A stretch of 64,000 nucleotides of DNA from Rosa chinensis (GCF_002994745.2 NC_037092.1:12329501-12393500), one strand, 5' to 3'; shown: positions 1 through 11,900, counted from the stretch's first letter. Numbers and translations: made by a program. Notes: generated by a model not told the origin, from the sequence alone.

Positions 1-893
1 GGAGAAGGTTGGGAGGGGAGATGATTCTTGCAAGCGTGATGGGGTTGAAGGACGGACGGAGGGATGGTCGGCGCCTGCTCGGTGCGACGGGTATCTCGCC
101 GGTGGTGGGACGACGGGGTCTATGCTGCGAGATGGCGGCATGGTGACACGAACAGCCTCTGCCCTCGGAATTATGTTTGGGTTTGGGCCCACTGTTTGGG
201 TCCGGCCCAAGTTGTTTTATGTTTTTTACACTTTTATTTGGGTTTAGTTTCTTTTGGTTTGTTTTTCAGCAATAAATTACTTTCTAGGTTTTGTTTTACG
301 TTTTAGTTGTTGGGTCGGGTCGGGTGCACTACAATTTTGGCATTGACAATCTTCTATTCAGTGGTCTAGAGGTCGTTCCTGTTCTGGAGTTAGGTCAGCA
401 GCGGTGGCGAAATTGTCTGGCGGTGGCATACTGGCATAGACAAACATCCTTGGCCTTCTAGTGGGATTGTTCCTGGTTGATCTCGAGTCGGAGGTGATGG
501 CGATTTGGAGCTTTTGTGGATTGACGGTGTTGACATTAAGGTGGCCATGGTCTTAGGTTTAATTTAGTCTCAGGTCTGACGGTCCGGCATTCTTGTTTGG
601 TTGGGTTCGAAGTCACAACTAGTGTAGACTTGGTCGATCAAAGGCAGGTCAGGAGGACTCTGGGTGGCGAGTTAGTGTTGACAAAGTTGTGTGCCTGTGC
701 CTATTGTCTTTGCCTTTTAATTGTAGTGCAAGTTAAGTCTGTAGTTTTGAGTCGGGGCTTGTTTGGCTCCATTAGTCAGTCATGTTGGAGTTCCAGTGTG
801 AAGTCCAGTGGCCATTTCTGTGTATGAGATGATGCCAAAACTCATTGTATCCAGTTCATTATTAATGAAGTTTCTTCTTGATCAAAAAAAAAA
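1..893 (+). mobile_element. poly(A)-tailed retroposon, 3' part
   Basis: G/T-rich non-coding sequence that ends in a run of A at about 884-896. Its layout (GC-rich body, many 'gggcc'/'ttgggct' stretches, a tail just before poly(A)) matches better delimited copies at 2270-3298 and 38443-39387. The 5' end lies outside the window. The short ORFs inside are in conflicting frames and show no family. LINE-mobilised non-autonomous retroposon is an inference from the tail. Confidence 0.45.
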
Positions 894-1024
894 AAACAAT
901 ATCTGAAGACTTTCTCAATTTTCAATTCTCATTGATAACTGGGCCTCCAACCTTGTAATATTTGAATTTGAGTTAAAAAGGCTTGTGAAATTCATCCCCG
1001 AAAAACAATATCTGAAGACTTTCT
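892..1024. repeat. 24-bp direct repeat flanking the poly(A) end
   Basis: The same 24 bases (core atctgaagactttct) occur at 892-915, directly after the poly(A) run, and at 1001-1024, where they are part of a BBE-like gene remnant. The retroposon therefore seems to have landed in, or next to, a partly duplicated BBE remnant. Confidence 0.6.
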
Positions 1025-1348
1025 TCAATGTTTTTTCTTCCCACCTTCACCAGTATTCTATCTCAAGTAACCAAATAATTCTCACCAGAAAAACTTCAAC
1101 TTATTCCTCAATCATTCTTACAAACTTCCATACAAATTCTTTAACATCTCAGCACCAAAGCCTGAGGCAATTGTCATTCCTTCCCTTGAATCGCATGTCC
1201 AAGCAAGTGATCAACTGTAATTTGCTGCAAGAAAAATGGTATGGTGAAAAGCCAACGTGGAAGCCATGACTACGAGGGACTATTTAATGTTCCTGATCCT
1301 CCTTTTGTCATCATCGATCTTGTCAATCTTCATCCCATCTATATGGAC
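985..1348 (+). pseudogene. berberine bridge enzyme-like N-terminal fragment
   Basis: Reading across frames gives pieces in the order of a BBE-like enzyme: a segment like 'FFxCFSSHxxxYSISSxxIxT', then 'PKPEAIVIPSLESHVQA', then a trace of the flavin-binding 'SGGHDYEGL' (present as 'SHDYEGL' across a frame change near 1262), then 'PFVIIDLVNLHPI'. The intact gene at 36426-38030 has these blocks in the same order. Several frameshifts and the absence of everything downstream make this a pseudogene. It is cut off next to the MITE at 1352. Confidence 0.7.
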
Positions 1349-1351
1349 AGA

Positions 1352-1529
1352 TTCTTAGATAGGACAGCCGTACCACGAGGCGATAGGCTGTCCAATTAAA
1401 ATCCTACTGGAAGTGTTTTAGGTATATTGGTTTATTAAAATATGTTTAATATCAGAATATATAAAGTTTTTTCTTAATCTTAATTGGACTGCCTCACCGC
1501 TGCGTGGTAGGACGGTCCTTACCTAAGAA
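1352..1529. mobile_element. MITE with ~47-bp terminal inverted repeats
   Basis: Left end ttcttagataggacagcc and right end (reverse complement) ttcttaggtaaggaccgtcc pair over roughly 47 bases with mismatches, with an AT-rich middle and no ORF. No clear target duplication was found, so the superfamily is left open. Confidence 0.6.
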
Positions 1530-1744
1530 TTTCTCTTAGACATTAACAATGAGAATGTATTATTTTCATTAATGATAGAGTAAATAATGTATTGCATGTT
1601 TTCATGATCAACTCATATATGATATATAATGTAGATATGCCGGCCGGCTATTATAGCACTCTATACAAGACTATGACTTTTGTATATTTACCGATTCTCT
1701 GATTCTCACATGTTTGATGTTTTTCACATGTCTGTATACACTAC

Positions 1745-2125
1745 TTCCTCGCAAGATTTTCTATCGATATTATTGACAGTTTTGGATAGAAAAACGATTA
1801 ATTTCCAAGTGTATTTACTTGGAAAGTTCTCTAAGTCAATGCTTCAAATTAATTACCATTGTCCACTATTATTTCTCTGCCTACTCTATCGTATTTGTTA
1901 GTGACATAACTTCTGCACCATACATATGGAGTCAAATATTCAGAATCACGTGCCTGTATAACTAATTCCTCCTCATATGGAGTCAAAAATTTAGAATCAC
2001 GTGCCTCTATCGATATTATTGACATACTGACATGCAGTCTTTGATAGAGAAATGATTCATTTCCAAGTGTTTTACTTTGAAGGTTTCTTAGCAGCCAATG
2101 CTTCAAATTAATAACCATTACTCCC
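1745..2125. repeat. imperfect tandem duplication, ~245-bp unit
   Basis: The block with tctatcgatattattgaca, 'atttccaagtgt' and 'caatgcttcaaattaat' at about 1760-1870 recurs at about 2008-2115. Between them a shorter unit ('atggagtcaaa...agaatcacgtgcct') is itself duplicated at 1925-1953 and 1976-2005. No coding potential is seen. Confidence 0.6.
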
Positions 2126-2269
2126 CATTATTATTTAGGAAAATGTCAATTTATTTAAATTTGAGCTACACTAACCTCATTTACCCAAACATCTTATGAG
2201 ATTGCCCATTTATCCAATAGTTTATATATATTTTGCCATACTACCCAATTAAGTATTTTTTGTTGCGTT

Positions 2270-3298
2270 AAACTAACTTTCTGCTCAGTAGGACGCAACT
2301 AAGTAAAAACTCTTCTCTCTCACCTAAACCCTAAGGCCTTCCGGTTGCAAACTTCTTCTCGTCTGGCGGCGCCCGGATGTCGGGCCTGGCCTCCGGGCCT
2401 CTCGTTGTCATGGGTTTTGCTGCCGGACGGGGAAAACTATTGCCCATGGGATGTCGTTGGGGATTCTCTCTGGATCAGTTTGGTTTGGTTGGGATGGTGG
2501 AGACGGTGGTGGTCGTGCTGTCCGGGCCGGTATTCGTTCCCGCTGATGGTTTTTCTTGGATTGCCAGCGTCATAGAATTCGGTTTCCAAGGCTGGAATCG
2601 GTGATGCTTTTTGGTCCGTGATGCAGGTTGCGGTGGCGTGGCTTGGGCGACGGATGAGGCGAGGTCATGGCGGTTTGGATCTTGGACCGAAGGTGTTGGG
2701 CCGAGGAGTCGGGGAGTCGGGGAACCCAGATCGGGGATGTTTTGTTCTGTTTGATGCAGGTCTGCGGCATTGTTTGGAGCGATTGGATCGCAGCCATAGC
2801 GGTGTGGATCTTGACGACGTGGGTCGGCGGAATGGATCGGACGGAACTCTGCCAGCAGGGGCAGTACGACGGGGTGCTGGAGAAGAAGGCGGACTAGGCC
2901 CAAATCAGGCTGCTGGGCCGGGAGATCTCCTTAGTATGCCCTATTGGGCTTAATTGTTGGGCTGAGGTTTTCTCCCTTAGTCCATCAGATTCTATTTGGG
3001 CTAGGGTTTTGGCTCTTGGCCCAAACTTATGTTTTTAGCTTTTGTCTAATTACAATAAATGTCCTTGTATTAGGAACCAAACGAGTGTAGTTTTGACTTG
3101 TCTATTTGCTGTGTTTTTTCATAATTTATAGGCTCGCTTTTATAGTGAGCGATAAGTTCAAATATAGTTGGTCTATCCTATGTACTACTGTGGCTCCTCC
3201 ACGAAGCCTTGTTCTGACCATTTTTATGTGTCAACGGGTGAGTATGTAATGACCTTCTTGACATGCGCTATTATCAATGAAATTACCATTATTCAAAA
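2270..3298 (+). mobile_element. poly(A) retroposon with 19-bp target duplication
   Basis: The sequence aagtattttttgttgcgtt is present at 2251-2269 and again at 3299-3317, directly after a short A run ending 'attcaaaaaa'. The body is GC-rich (about 2345-2960) and then T-rich with 'tgggctagggttttggctcttggccc'. Overlapping short ORFs on both strands do not resemble reverse transcriptase or any known domain. The long duplication plus A-tail is the signature of LINE-type target-primed insertion. The 38443-39387 copy is clearly related. Confidence 0.7.
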
Positions 3299-3484
3299 AA
3301 GTATTTTTTGTTGCGTTTTATTTATTTTTAGGACAATTTTACCCTCTCCTTCTTTGTCACTTAGAGAGAGAGGTCATAGGAGACCTCGCGGGACTCCGGT
3401 GATAGGTGGCCAGCCGCGGAATCTTGTGGCCTGAATCCGGCAACCAGTGATAGGAATCGGTGATCGAATTCCGGCATCCGATTT

Positions 3485-3640
3485 TATTGCTCCCTAATAA
3501 TACCCAATAATCATATTATTGCCCCTCAATAATCATATTATTGACCCTCAATAAACATTTTATTGCACCTCAATAATAATATTATTGTCTTCCAATCAAC
3601 ATATTATTGCCCCCTAATAATTATATTATTGCAAGCTTTA
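3485..3640. repeat. short AT-rich tandem repeat
   Basis: About six imperfect 25-bp units of the type 'cctcaataatcatattattg'. Related 'caataaa...tttattg' sequence recurs around 38390, 42420 and 44050. Confidence 0.65.
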
Positions 3641-3803
3641 TTACCCATAGTTGTATAGCAAAACTAATATAGTTGTATAGAATATTAACAGTTTAGGTTT
3701 AATACTCATTTTAATCTATTGAGGACCAGTAATTGATCCAAAAAAGAAATATAAACAAAGTCCTAATCTCCCACACCACTCTCAAGCCTGCAACCCAGGC
3801 AAG

Positions 3804-4067
3804 ATGAAGAAGAAACAAAACCAGATCAGAGGAGCCTTCTCTCTTGCAACCATGTCGAGCTCAAGACCCTCACTGACACCATCCATCATCCAGGCTTCAA
3901 CCTCGACCTCCTCTCCACCAAGCCTTTCAGCTCCCACTTCCTCCTCGTCGCCGGCGAACACTAGGGCCACATCACCCTCCTTGACCTCCGCCTCAAGTCC
4001 GTTCTCGTTCGACTCCGACACTAACAACAACTTCCACCTCACCGTCCAGGACCTCTGCTCGGTCTAG
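3804..4067 (+). pseudogene. possible captured gene fragment (Ser/Thr/Pro-rich)
   Basis: An 87-codon ORF from an ATG at 3804, rich in Ser, Thr and Pro, inside the MULE-like element. Composition (CT/GC-rich with tcc and acc codons) differs sharply from the AT-rich flanks, as expected for captured exon sequence, and the following 4100-4400 is also G/T-rich repeats of 'gtcggagtcgaagt'. I do not recognise the protein, and the true reading frame is uncertain. Confidence 0.3.
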
Positions 4068-4404
4068 GCCCAACTCGACCCAACATCGGAATCTCTATCG
4101 GAGTTTATTGCCTAGCTGTTAGCGTTGGAGTCATTGTCGGAGTCGAAGTTTGTGTTACACGTCGAAGTCAAAACCGAAATCAGAATTTGGGCTGCACGTT
4201 GGAGTCGAAGTCGAAGTCTGTGCTGCATGTCGACAGATTGAGCCTCGATGCCGGACCGATTTGTGCCTCGACGACTGCACCTGAGTCTCCGTCGGAGTCA
4301 AAACCGTGCTGTAAGACGACTGATTGAGAGCCTTGATGCCAGACCGATTTAAGTGTCGATGACCGAGTGATTCTGATGGCCTCGGATTGGGCCTCGACAA
4401 TTGC

Positions 4405-4407
<3 letters not shown>

Positions 4408-4494
<87 letters not shown>
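4408..4494. repeat. (GA)n microsatellite
   Basis: About 43 uninterrupted GA units, inside the right part of the MULE-like element. Confidence 0.98.
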
Positions 4495-4498
<4 letters not shown>

Positions 4499-4764
4499 GT
4501 TTTAGTTTAATTGATAGGGTAAAACTGTCATTAAATGTTAAATTGGATAAATGGAAGTAAAAAACTCTTAGTGGAGTAAGTGGGAATATATTGGCCCAAA
4601 TTTGGGCATTGGGTCAATATCCCTTATTATTTCTACCTGGGCAATTGGTTTTGGAGTTTTGGCTTATGCAAGTGACATGCGTCATAGGTTGCTATTTAAC
4701 TATCTACATCGGTCATGCGATGCATTGTTATACTTTATGTACAACTTTCTACCCATCTAATATA

Positions 4765-5095
4765 TAATTAAAAACATTTGACCCACTTTTTAATCACATA
4801 TCCACATCTCCACCATTCAATGTTTAGATTTATATGAGTAGATCACCTATGCAAATTTTCAGCCAAATTGATAATCATTAAGATATTCAAAACTGTGATT
4901 TACAATTATAAACATGAACGGTTCATGTTAGACAGATTCAATTCGCGCATTGATTTAAACTAGTCCGATACCTTAACGATCAACAATTTGGTTGAAAATT
5001 TGCAGATATGATCTATACGTTAGGAGCAAAAAACTGAGTAGCTAAGATGCCGAAATGCTATCGAAAAGTGAGTCCCACAAAGGATCCCTTTATAT
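4765..5095. mobile_element. foldback MITE, copy 1
   Basis: Left arm features ('cacttttt', 'catatccacatctc', 'caaattttcagccaaattga') return in inverted order on the right ('caatttggttgaaaatttgcaga', 'gaaaagtgagtc'). It belongs to the same family as the copies at 5110, 5541 and 59898, with more divergence. Non-coding. Confidence 0.6.
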
Positions 5096-5109
5096 GTATA
5101 TATACACAC

Positions 5110-5510
5110 CTTCTTTGCTAAGGAGATTCTTAAATATTAATATCTAAGGATTTCCTTGATAGACTCACTTTTCGATCGCATATCCATATCTCAACCGTTC
5201 AATTTTTAGGTATATATGAGTAGATCATCTCTGCAAATTTTCAGCCAAATTGATAATCATTAAGACATTCAAAATTGCGATTAACAATTATGAATACGAA
5301 CGGTTCAGGTTGGATAGATTTGGTTCGTTCATTGATTTGATCTAGTTCGATACCTTAATGATTATCAATTTGGCTGAAAATTTGCAGAAATGATCTACTC
5401 ATATATACCTAAAAATTGAATAGTCGAGATGTGGATATGTTATTGAAAAGTGGGTCAATCAAGGAAATCCTTAGATAATAATATCTAAGGACCTCCTTAG
5501 CAGAGAATGA

Positions 5511-5512
<2 letters not shown>
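5110..5512. mobile_element. foldback MITE, copy 2
   Basis: Near-palindromic: 'ttgctaaggagattcttaa', 'ggatttccttga', 'caaattttcagccaaattga' on the left face 'tcaatttggctgaaaattt', 'tcaaggaaatcctta', 'aaggacctccttagcaga' on the right. Arms pair over most of about 400 bp. Followed directly by a (TA)n run (5513-5541). Confidence 0.75.
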
Positions 5513-5540
<28 letters not shown>

Positions 5541-5546
<6 letters not shown>

Positions 5547-5880
5547 CCTATCCAGAGTGAGGCCTCACTCTGAAATTAAAGTGCGAGGTTGGAGTTTAGG
5601 GTCACTTTTATGTCTTATATCCATATCTCAACCGTTCAGTTTTTAGGTATTAATGTATAGATCATTTGTGCAAAATTTCAACTGAATATGTCCAACTTGA
5701 ACCGTACTAGCTTTAAGGCAGTTATCAATGTCTTAACGACCATCAATTTGGCTGAAATTTTGCAGAGATGATCTATACATTAGTACCTAAAAACTGAACG
5801 GTCGAGATGTAGATATGAGACCTAAAAATGACCTTAAACTCCAACCTCGCACTTTAATTTTAGAGCGAGGCCTCACTTTG
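5541..5880. mobile_element. foldback MITE, copy 3, in a TA microsatellite
   Basis: Ends 'atcctatccagagtgaggcc' and the complement of 'agcgaggcctcactttgtat' pair, as do 'tctcaaccgttcagttttta' and 'taaaaactgaacggtcgaga'. (TA)n runs lie on both sides. Another left arm of the same element, without a partner, follows at 5896-5970. Confidence 0.75.
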
Positions 5881-5895
5881 TATATATATATATAC

Positions 5896-5964
5896 AGATC
5901 CTATCCAGAGCGAGGCCTCGCTCTGAAATTAAGTGCGAGGTTGGAGTTTAAGGTCACTTTTCGG

Positions 5965-5997
<33 letters not shown>
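5896..5997. mobile_element. solitary arm of the foldback MITE plus (TA)n
   Basis: Repeats the first ~75 bases of copy 3 ('atcctatccagagcgaggcc...ggtcacttttcggtctcat') and then runs into a pure TA repeat (about 5968-5997). Confidence 0.7.
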
Positions 5998-6001
<4 letters not shown>

Positions 6002-6014
6002 GAGAGAATCTGGA

Positions 6015-6367
6015 AAGGATGTCCGCAACCCAGAAAAAATGCGGACGTCCCTCTTCCGGCATCGAGAAGGCGGTGATGGCTGCTTTGCGGTCACCGGACA
6101 AAGCCTCTGGACATCTCGGACTAGTTTGCAGTTGGGTGGACTCGTCGGCTACCACTTTTCAGTCGACCTTGATTGGACTACCACTTTGCAGTCGACCACA
6201 CTGCCCAGACCTCTGATCTCGATCTCTTTGGCCTTTGTCTTCACTGTAAATTGGTCTGGGATGCCGTTGGCCTCTGTCCGGCAAGAGGCGAGCCGCCGTC
6301 GGAGCTTGATCGTGGAGAAATGCCGGACGTCCGCAACCCAGAAAAAGTGCGGACGTCCTCTTCAGAA

Positions 6368-6369
<2 letters not shown>
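6015..6369. mobile_element. TA-flanked MITE-like segment with repeated hairpin
   Basis: Two copies of a hairpin whose 11-bp arms are ggacgtccgca and tgcggacgtcc (loop acccagaaaaag) lie at about 6018-6052 and 6318-6352, each followed by 'ctcttc'. The segment sits between (TA)n runs (5968-5997 and 6370-6402) and has no credible ORF; Tyr/Ile-repeat ORFs come from the TA runs. Confidence 0.5.
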
Positions 6370-6406
<37 letters not shown>

Positions 6407-6522
6407 TTTGAATGACAGATATTTATGGTACAGACGTACAGTACCATTAAATTAAGGCAAGGCATGTTGAAAAAGGAATCGAAACAGTCTTTGTAGTCTC
6501 ATATTTTGTGTTGAAGTTGGGC

Positions 6523-6530
6523 TATAAAAT
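6523..6530 (+). promoter_or_regulatory. TATA box candidate for the DUF247 gene
   Basis: tataaaat, 49 bases upstream of the chosen ATG at 6579. No other TATA-like sequence is as well placed. Confidence 0.45.
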
Positions 6531-6578
6531 TGAACATTCAATCGGCTGGGAAGCTCATAGGGGTGAACCAGATAACCG

Positions 6579-8501
6579 ATGGAGGAAATTAAATATGCTA
6601 AGATGAGCGATTCTGGAGATGAAATTCAGGTACCTATATGATCATTTATATGAAGCTAGATGCATGTATTTAATCCCAACATGCACATGATGAGATTTTT
6701 AAATAAGTTTGGAATGAATATATCTTCACTTTTCAGTCTTTTGATTGAACATTTGTTCTTCAGGAGATCAGTACACTCCTGTTTAGATTGCCAGTGTAAT
6801 CCAAGTATGAGTGTACCAATCGACGTTAGACAAAACTCATAAAATTTTGAGAGCTAGATTACATAATGATCGATTAATATTATCTTACAACCCCGTCTTT
6901 TCATACTTAGTCCCTAAATTAATTGTGTCTCTTTCATCTTTTGCCTTACCTCTCTACACGTATGTTCCTCTGATTAGTCCATTCTTTTAAGTAAACAGGA
7001 ACCCAGGGGAGATCTACAGAAACGGAAAGATAGGTGGAAGAAAGGGATCATTGATAAGATCAGCAGAACAAATTTGACAAAGTCGGTGACTATATATAAC
7101 CCTCAAACCAAGAAAACAATAAAAGGGGAGATTTGCATCTATAGAGTTCCTGAAAAACTTCGTCGAGTGCAGGAGGATGCCTACCACCCTCGCGTCGTCT
7201 CGATTGGACCTTTCCATCGAGACACGCATAACCTTGAAGCCATGAAACAATATAAATGGTCTTACATGGTATCCCTTTTCCAGCAATCAAAAGATCAAGA
7301 AGACACTGAAGCTTCTTGGCGGTGTTTAGAAGCGTGCATCAATGTTATCTATGGATTAGACGAAGTGATTCGTCAATGCTATGCTGAGAAGATCAACTGC
7401 ACAGAGGATGAGCTTGCAGAAATAATGTTGGTCGATGGTTGCTTCATTCTGGAACTTTTCCTCAGGTTTGACCGAAGCTTAAATTATATGAAGCTTGAAG
7501 ATTTTGGAATTGATCCAGTACTAAAAAGTCCTTGGATGATCACAGCTCTTCAGCACGATCTTGGATTACTCGAAAACCAAATCCCATTTTTCATTCTTGA
7601 ACTTCTGTATTATACTATCATGCCTCATGTCATCAATGTCATCAAGTGTGAACCACCGAAATCGGTGACTAGCCTTGCTCTTAAATTCTTTCCACCTATG
7701 AGCCAAAAGTCGATAGAAAAAGAGCAGGTGGCGGCAGAGTTTAAGCATTTGCTTGATCTTTTGCATCAATTCTACTACCTCCCAGCTGCAGCTACTGGAG
7801 CTCGTGACCTGTCTATCGAGTTCAACGATAGAGCGTCTCTGACTTCTGAGAACGAGCATCGTTCTGCTTCTGCACTATGCAGTCGTGAACTTGATGATCA
7901 AGCAACCAATAAAAGTTCGGGATTCAGTTGTTGCGCTTCAGAGCTACTCGAGTCTGGAATTGAGTTCCAAGTCAGGTCAAGTACCGAGGACCAACTGCTG
8001 GAAATAACTTTCAGTGAGGGAGTTATCAGAATTCCCCAACTGTACATTCATGAGACCTCCCGTTCACTCTTCAGGAATCTCATTGCTTTCGAGCAATGCA
8101 GTATTAGCAGTACCCATGGCGTTACAGCATTCGCCTTCCTTATGGAGAGTCTCATCCGTTCCACGCAAGACATAAATCTGTTCACGAGGAAAAAGATCTT
8201 TAGGCACAACTGGATCGGCAGTCAAGAATATTCTACTGCACTGAGAGACACTCTGAAGAAAGTCGTTACCAAGAACGATTCATATTTTGCTACATTATAC
8301 AAGGAAGTCAATGACTACCGTAAGTCGTACCAGTGGAGCAGACTTCAAGTCTTTTTGAGGGTGCAATATCAAAGACAAAGAGGGATCCTTTGTACTACTT
8401 ATTTCTCTACTACATGGAAAGTCATATCACTCCTGGTTGCGGTGACCTTTCTCCTTCTCAGTGCCATACAGACGTACTATACAATTAACCCTCACCACTG
8501 A
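6579..8501 (+). CDS. DUF247 (UPF0481) family membrane-anchored protein
   Basis: Join of 6579-6629 and 6999-8501, 517 aa. The long ORF has no upstream ATG in its second exon, but it is open back to an acceptor (aaacag before 6999). A short exon from ATG 6579 ending 'attcag' before gtacct joins it in phase 0, giving an N-terminus MEEIKYAKMSDSGDEIQ. The DUF247 family hallmarks are in order: YHPRVVSIGPFH (about residues 79-90), LVDGCFILELF (161-171), LLENQIPFFILELL (207-220). One hydrophobic segment near the C-terminus (VISLLVAVTFLLLSAIQTYY, about 491-510) ends in a short tail, the usual C-anchored topology. Length is normal for the family. The molecular role of most DUF247 proteins is unknown; in grasses, members act at self-incompatibility loci. 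The gene is undamaged. The first exon is inferred from splice signals, not transcripts. Confidence 0.88.
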
Positions 8502-8741
8502 GGCACTGATACTTGTTGATATTCCTTGATTTCTTATGGCAAATTAAGTTTGTGAACGATCGAGATGCAATCTTTCAGATTTCAATAATGTGCATGCAGT
8601 TGAACACATATGTGCATTTATGTATTGTATTGATCTTCTAATAAGTCATATATTTCCATAAGAATTTTATAGTTTAATTGGCTATTCGCACACCAATTTT
8701 CTCTATTCACACACCCCTTTATTTTTTCATTATTCTAATAC

Positions 8742-8959
8742 TGTTTTAGAGAAACTGAATTTGAGAGAAATTTGCTGTGTGTTCTCATTGATAATAGGGG
8801 TCTCTTTATATAGAGAATTACAATGAATAGAATCTCAATCATACAAGGAAAGTAATCGTACATTGATTAGGAATCTAGATCCTTCTAATTGAACCCTATT
8901 ACCACTAGGTCAAGTAACCTAGAGTTTGGGCTAAACACAAATTAGGTTTTCCTTGAACA
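8742..8959 (-). repeat. 3' LTR of Copia A
   Basis: Begins tgttcaagg and ends ctaaaaca on the minus strand; contains a TATA-like 'ctatataaag'. The purine-rich tract aagggggag (complement of 8960-8968) lies directly upstream, as expected for plus-strand priming. Confidence 0.93.
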
Positions 8960-8999
8960 CTCCCCCTTGTGTTGCCCAAACGCGGTGCTTCTCCCGTTG

Positions 9000-11900
9000 C
9001 CTCATTAAAAACCTTGTCGAGTAATAAAAACCCAGTGGGACAAAAATAACCTCGGTCGAAGGGGAAAAAGAGCACAACACACCATTCACGTTTCGAGACC
9101 ATATGTGTAGACATCTCCCCCTGATGTCTGCATCTCCCCCTGATGACAACGGTCATGGGAGATCGGATAACTTCCGTAAACGATGCTACCAACACGTTTC
9201 TCGAAAGTAAAATCTAGGCAATGACTTAGTGAGCAAGTCTGCCATACTGTCCTCTAGTTCAAATTGATCTTGAGGAGATTCTGTTGTTGCTGATTATCCT
9301 TGGTGTTGTCGCTTTTGATGTAGCCTTGCTTCATTTGTTCAAAACGAACAGCATTATCCTAAATGCTCGCAGGCTCATCTTGTGGTAGACTTCAAACCAC
9401 AATTGTTCGAACATGCGTGATTATGGATCCAATCCATAAGTATTCACGAACCACTTCGTGAAGAGCAATAATCTCTGCATGGTTCGAAGATATAGCGACT
9501 ACGGTCTGCTCTGTAGACCTCCAAGATATCACGGTCTTTTCCCATGGTGAACACTTAACCAGTTTGGGATTGACATTTGTATGGGTCAGAGAGATACCCA
9601 ATATTAGCAAAACCTTCCAAAACACATGTCGTTTTGGGATGGGGATAGTGAACGCAGGCCAATGTGGGCGGCGATCCTAGTGTGTGATGGGTCTGAATCC
9701 ATCATCTCTCTGTAGGGATAGAACAAGCCCATATCAATCGTACATCTCAAGTACTGAAAGATATCTTTTACACCAATCCAATGGCGTCGCGTTGGCGCAG
9801 AGCTATATCTAGCTAACAAGTTCACAACATATGAGATGTCTGGTCTTATGCATTGGGATAAGTACAATAATGCGCCTATTGTACTAAGCAAGGCACTTCT
9901 GCCTCTAGCACATCTTCGTCATCATCCTTTTGACGAAGAGGATCCTTTTCAGGATCAAGACTATGGACGATCATGGGGGTGCTTGAAGGCTTGACCTTGT
10001 CAAAATGCCTAAACATCTATCGACACGATGCTCAAGTTCTAAACCGAGACATAATCGTGTTCTCCCAAAATCCTTCATCTCAAAGTATGGATTTCAAGTG
10101 TTCAGCGGTTTCCCTTAACTCTTTAAGGGCTTCTAATGAATATCATGTCCAACATGAACTGCAATAGAATCCGAAACTTGTTATAGAAACGTGTGGGCAT
10201 ATCCCTTCCCAATCAAGTAGTCACATTAGTGAGCGTTTCAATCTTATTGTAAACGCGCTCCGTGGTCTAGAACCTCTTGACTTGGGTAAATGAAGTTCGC
10301 CATGAACCGTCATGTATATTCCGTATCTAGATCCCTATAGAGATACGTAGTGACCACATTTGTAAGCTGCATGTTCAGTTATTCAGAAACTACCAAACTG
10401 ACAAGGTAGTGGAGTGCAATGACATCCATTACGAGAGAATATATCTCATCGTAGTCGATTCCAGGGCGTTTTGTGCGAAGTCTTGCGCCATAAGGCGAGA
10501 TTACCATCTCTTTTTCTCATCACGCTTTCTAACGAAGACCCATTAGTCAATAGGTTTTATGTCAGGAGGTGTTAGCATCTCTACCTCGAAAACCTTCCTC
10601 TTCGTTAGAGAATCCATCTTAACCTGGATCGCATCTTTCCATTTAGGCCAAATCTCTCTACGTTGGCATTCATTCATCAACGAAGCGTGGTTCGATATCA
10701 TCTGACTCAACAAACTCATGCGCAACGAAATATGCAAGTACATCACCAATTATGATGGAGTTTCTATCCCATGTCTTATGTACACTAGTGTAAGTTTCTT
10801 AGAGCTCTATATTCTCAGGAATAGGTTCTGATGTTGAGGCGTCCCCCAACGATAACCATAACCTGGAAGATTCTCATGAGGCAGATTTTGAGTGTCGATG
10901 ATTCAAGGATTGGTTTGTGCCAATGTATCATTCGAACCCACGGGTCTCCCACGCATCCTAGCTGGGGTCATGGCCTGTAGCGCCAGAGTGCCACTCTCTT
11001 TGGCATTGGCGCCATGCCTACCTCCATGCAGGGTGGTGCTACGTCCTCTCGTAGGGACGTCCTTCCTTGCAGGCATGTTTGCAGCATATTTGTGTGATCT
11101 CGTCACTTTAATAGAGATCAAGATGAGACCTAGTGGGGACAGACCACGATAATTCCTGTCGTTCCTGTGGAACATCTGTGTTCTTATCTCCCCCGAACGA
11201 CGGGAAGACTGTTTCATCAAAGTGACATCCGCAAATCTAGCGGTAAGGAGATCGCCTTACAAGGGCATTAAGTGGTGGACGATTGTTGGAGTCTCAAATC
11301 CAACTGAGTTGCCCATTCGTCTGTAAGGACCTATCATAGTGCGCTATGGCAGCGCAATGGGCACATAAATGGCTCACTCAAATGTGCGTAAGTACAAAAT
11401 AGTTGTACCCAGTCACTAGCTGTAACGTAGGGGTACATTGAGTGGCGGTAGGTCGTAGACGAATTAGCATAGCTGCATGCGATATTGCATCACCTCAAGC
11501 GGATATAAGGAGAATGGTGCGCATTACCAATGTCTAGACTATCATCGTAGTCGTTTCCGCGAGACCAATTAGGGTGTACATGGGAATATGATGTCCAACA
11601 TCAATCCCAATGCAATAACCATCGAAAGTCTTCGATGTAAACTCTCCAGCATAGTCAAATCCAATTGACTGAATATGATGATTTGGGGAGTGAGCCCGTT
11701 GTCATATGATATGTGCTAGGAGTGTAGCATAAGCAGCATTACAAGTGGACAATGGCACGACACGTGACCAGCGTGTTTGTGTGTCAACCAACATCATGAG
11801 ATATTTAAACGTCCGCAAGTTGGTTGAATCAATCCACAAAATCCCTACGGATTCTTTATAAGAACAGAATGAGTAATGTCATATCCTTTGCATAGGACGG

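Larger units (their letters stand above)
2137..4623. mobile_element. MULE-like TIR element with nested retroposon
   Basis: A 9-bp duplication ttattattt flanks it (2128-2136 and 4624-4632). The ends are inverted and related over about 110 bases (left: 'aaatgtcaatttatttaaatttgag', 'tttatccaat'; right: the complement of 'ggataaatggaag', 'caaatttgggcattgggtcaatat'). Removing the nested retroposon (2270-3298) leaves about 1.4 kb. The duplicated bases are low-complexity, so the call is less secure than the other MULEs here. Confidence 0.55.

Noticed and set aside
2345..2953. Overlapping ORFs of 75-142 codons on both strands
   Set aside because: They lie in a poly(A) retroposon body, in conflicting frames, and no family is recognisable.
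6015..6369. Helitron with 3' hairpin
   Set aside because: No 5' TC start, no CTRR end after the hairpin, and the hairpin occurs at both ends.
5815..6465. ORFs with Tyr-Ile repeats
   Set aside because: They read through TA microsatellites and foldback MITEs.
7074..7076. Start of the DUF247 protein at 7074
   Set aside because: The codon is TTG; a spliced upstream exon with an ATG at 6579 joins in frame.
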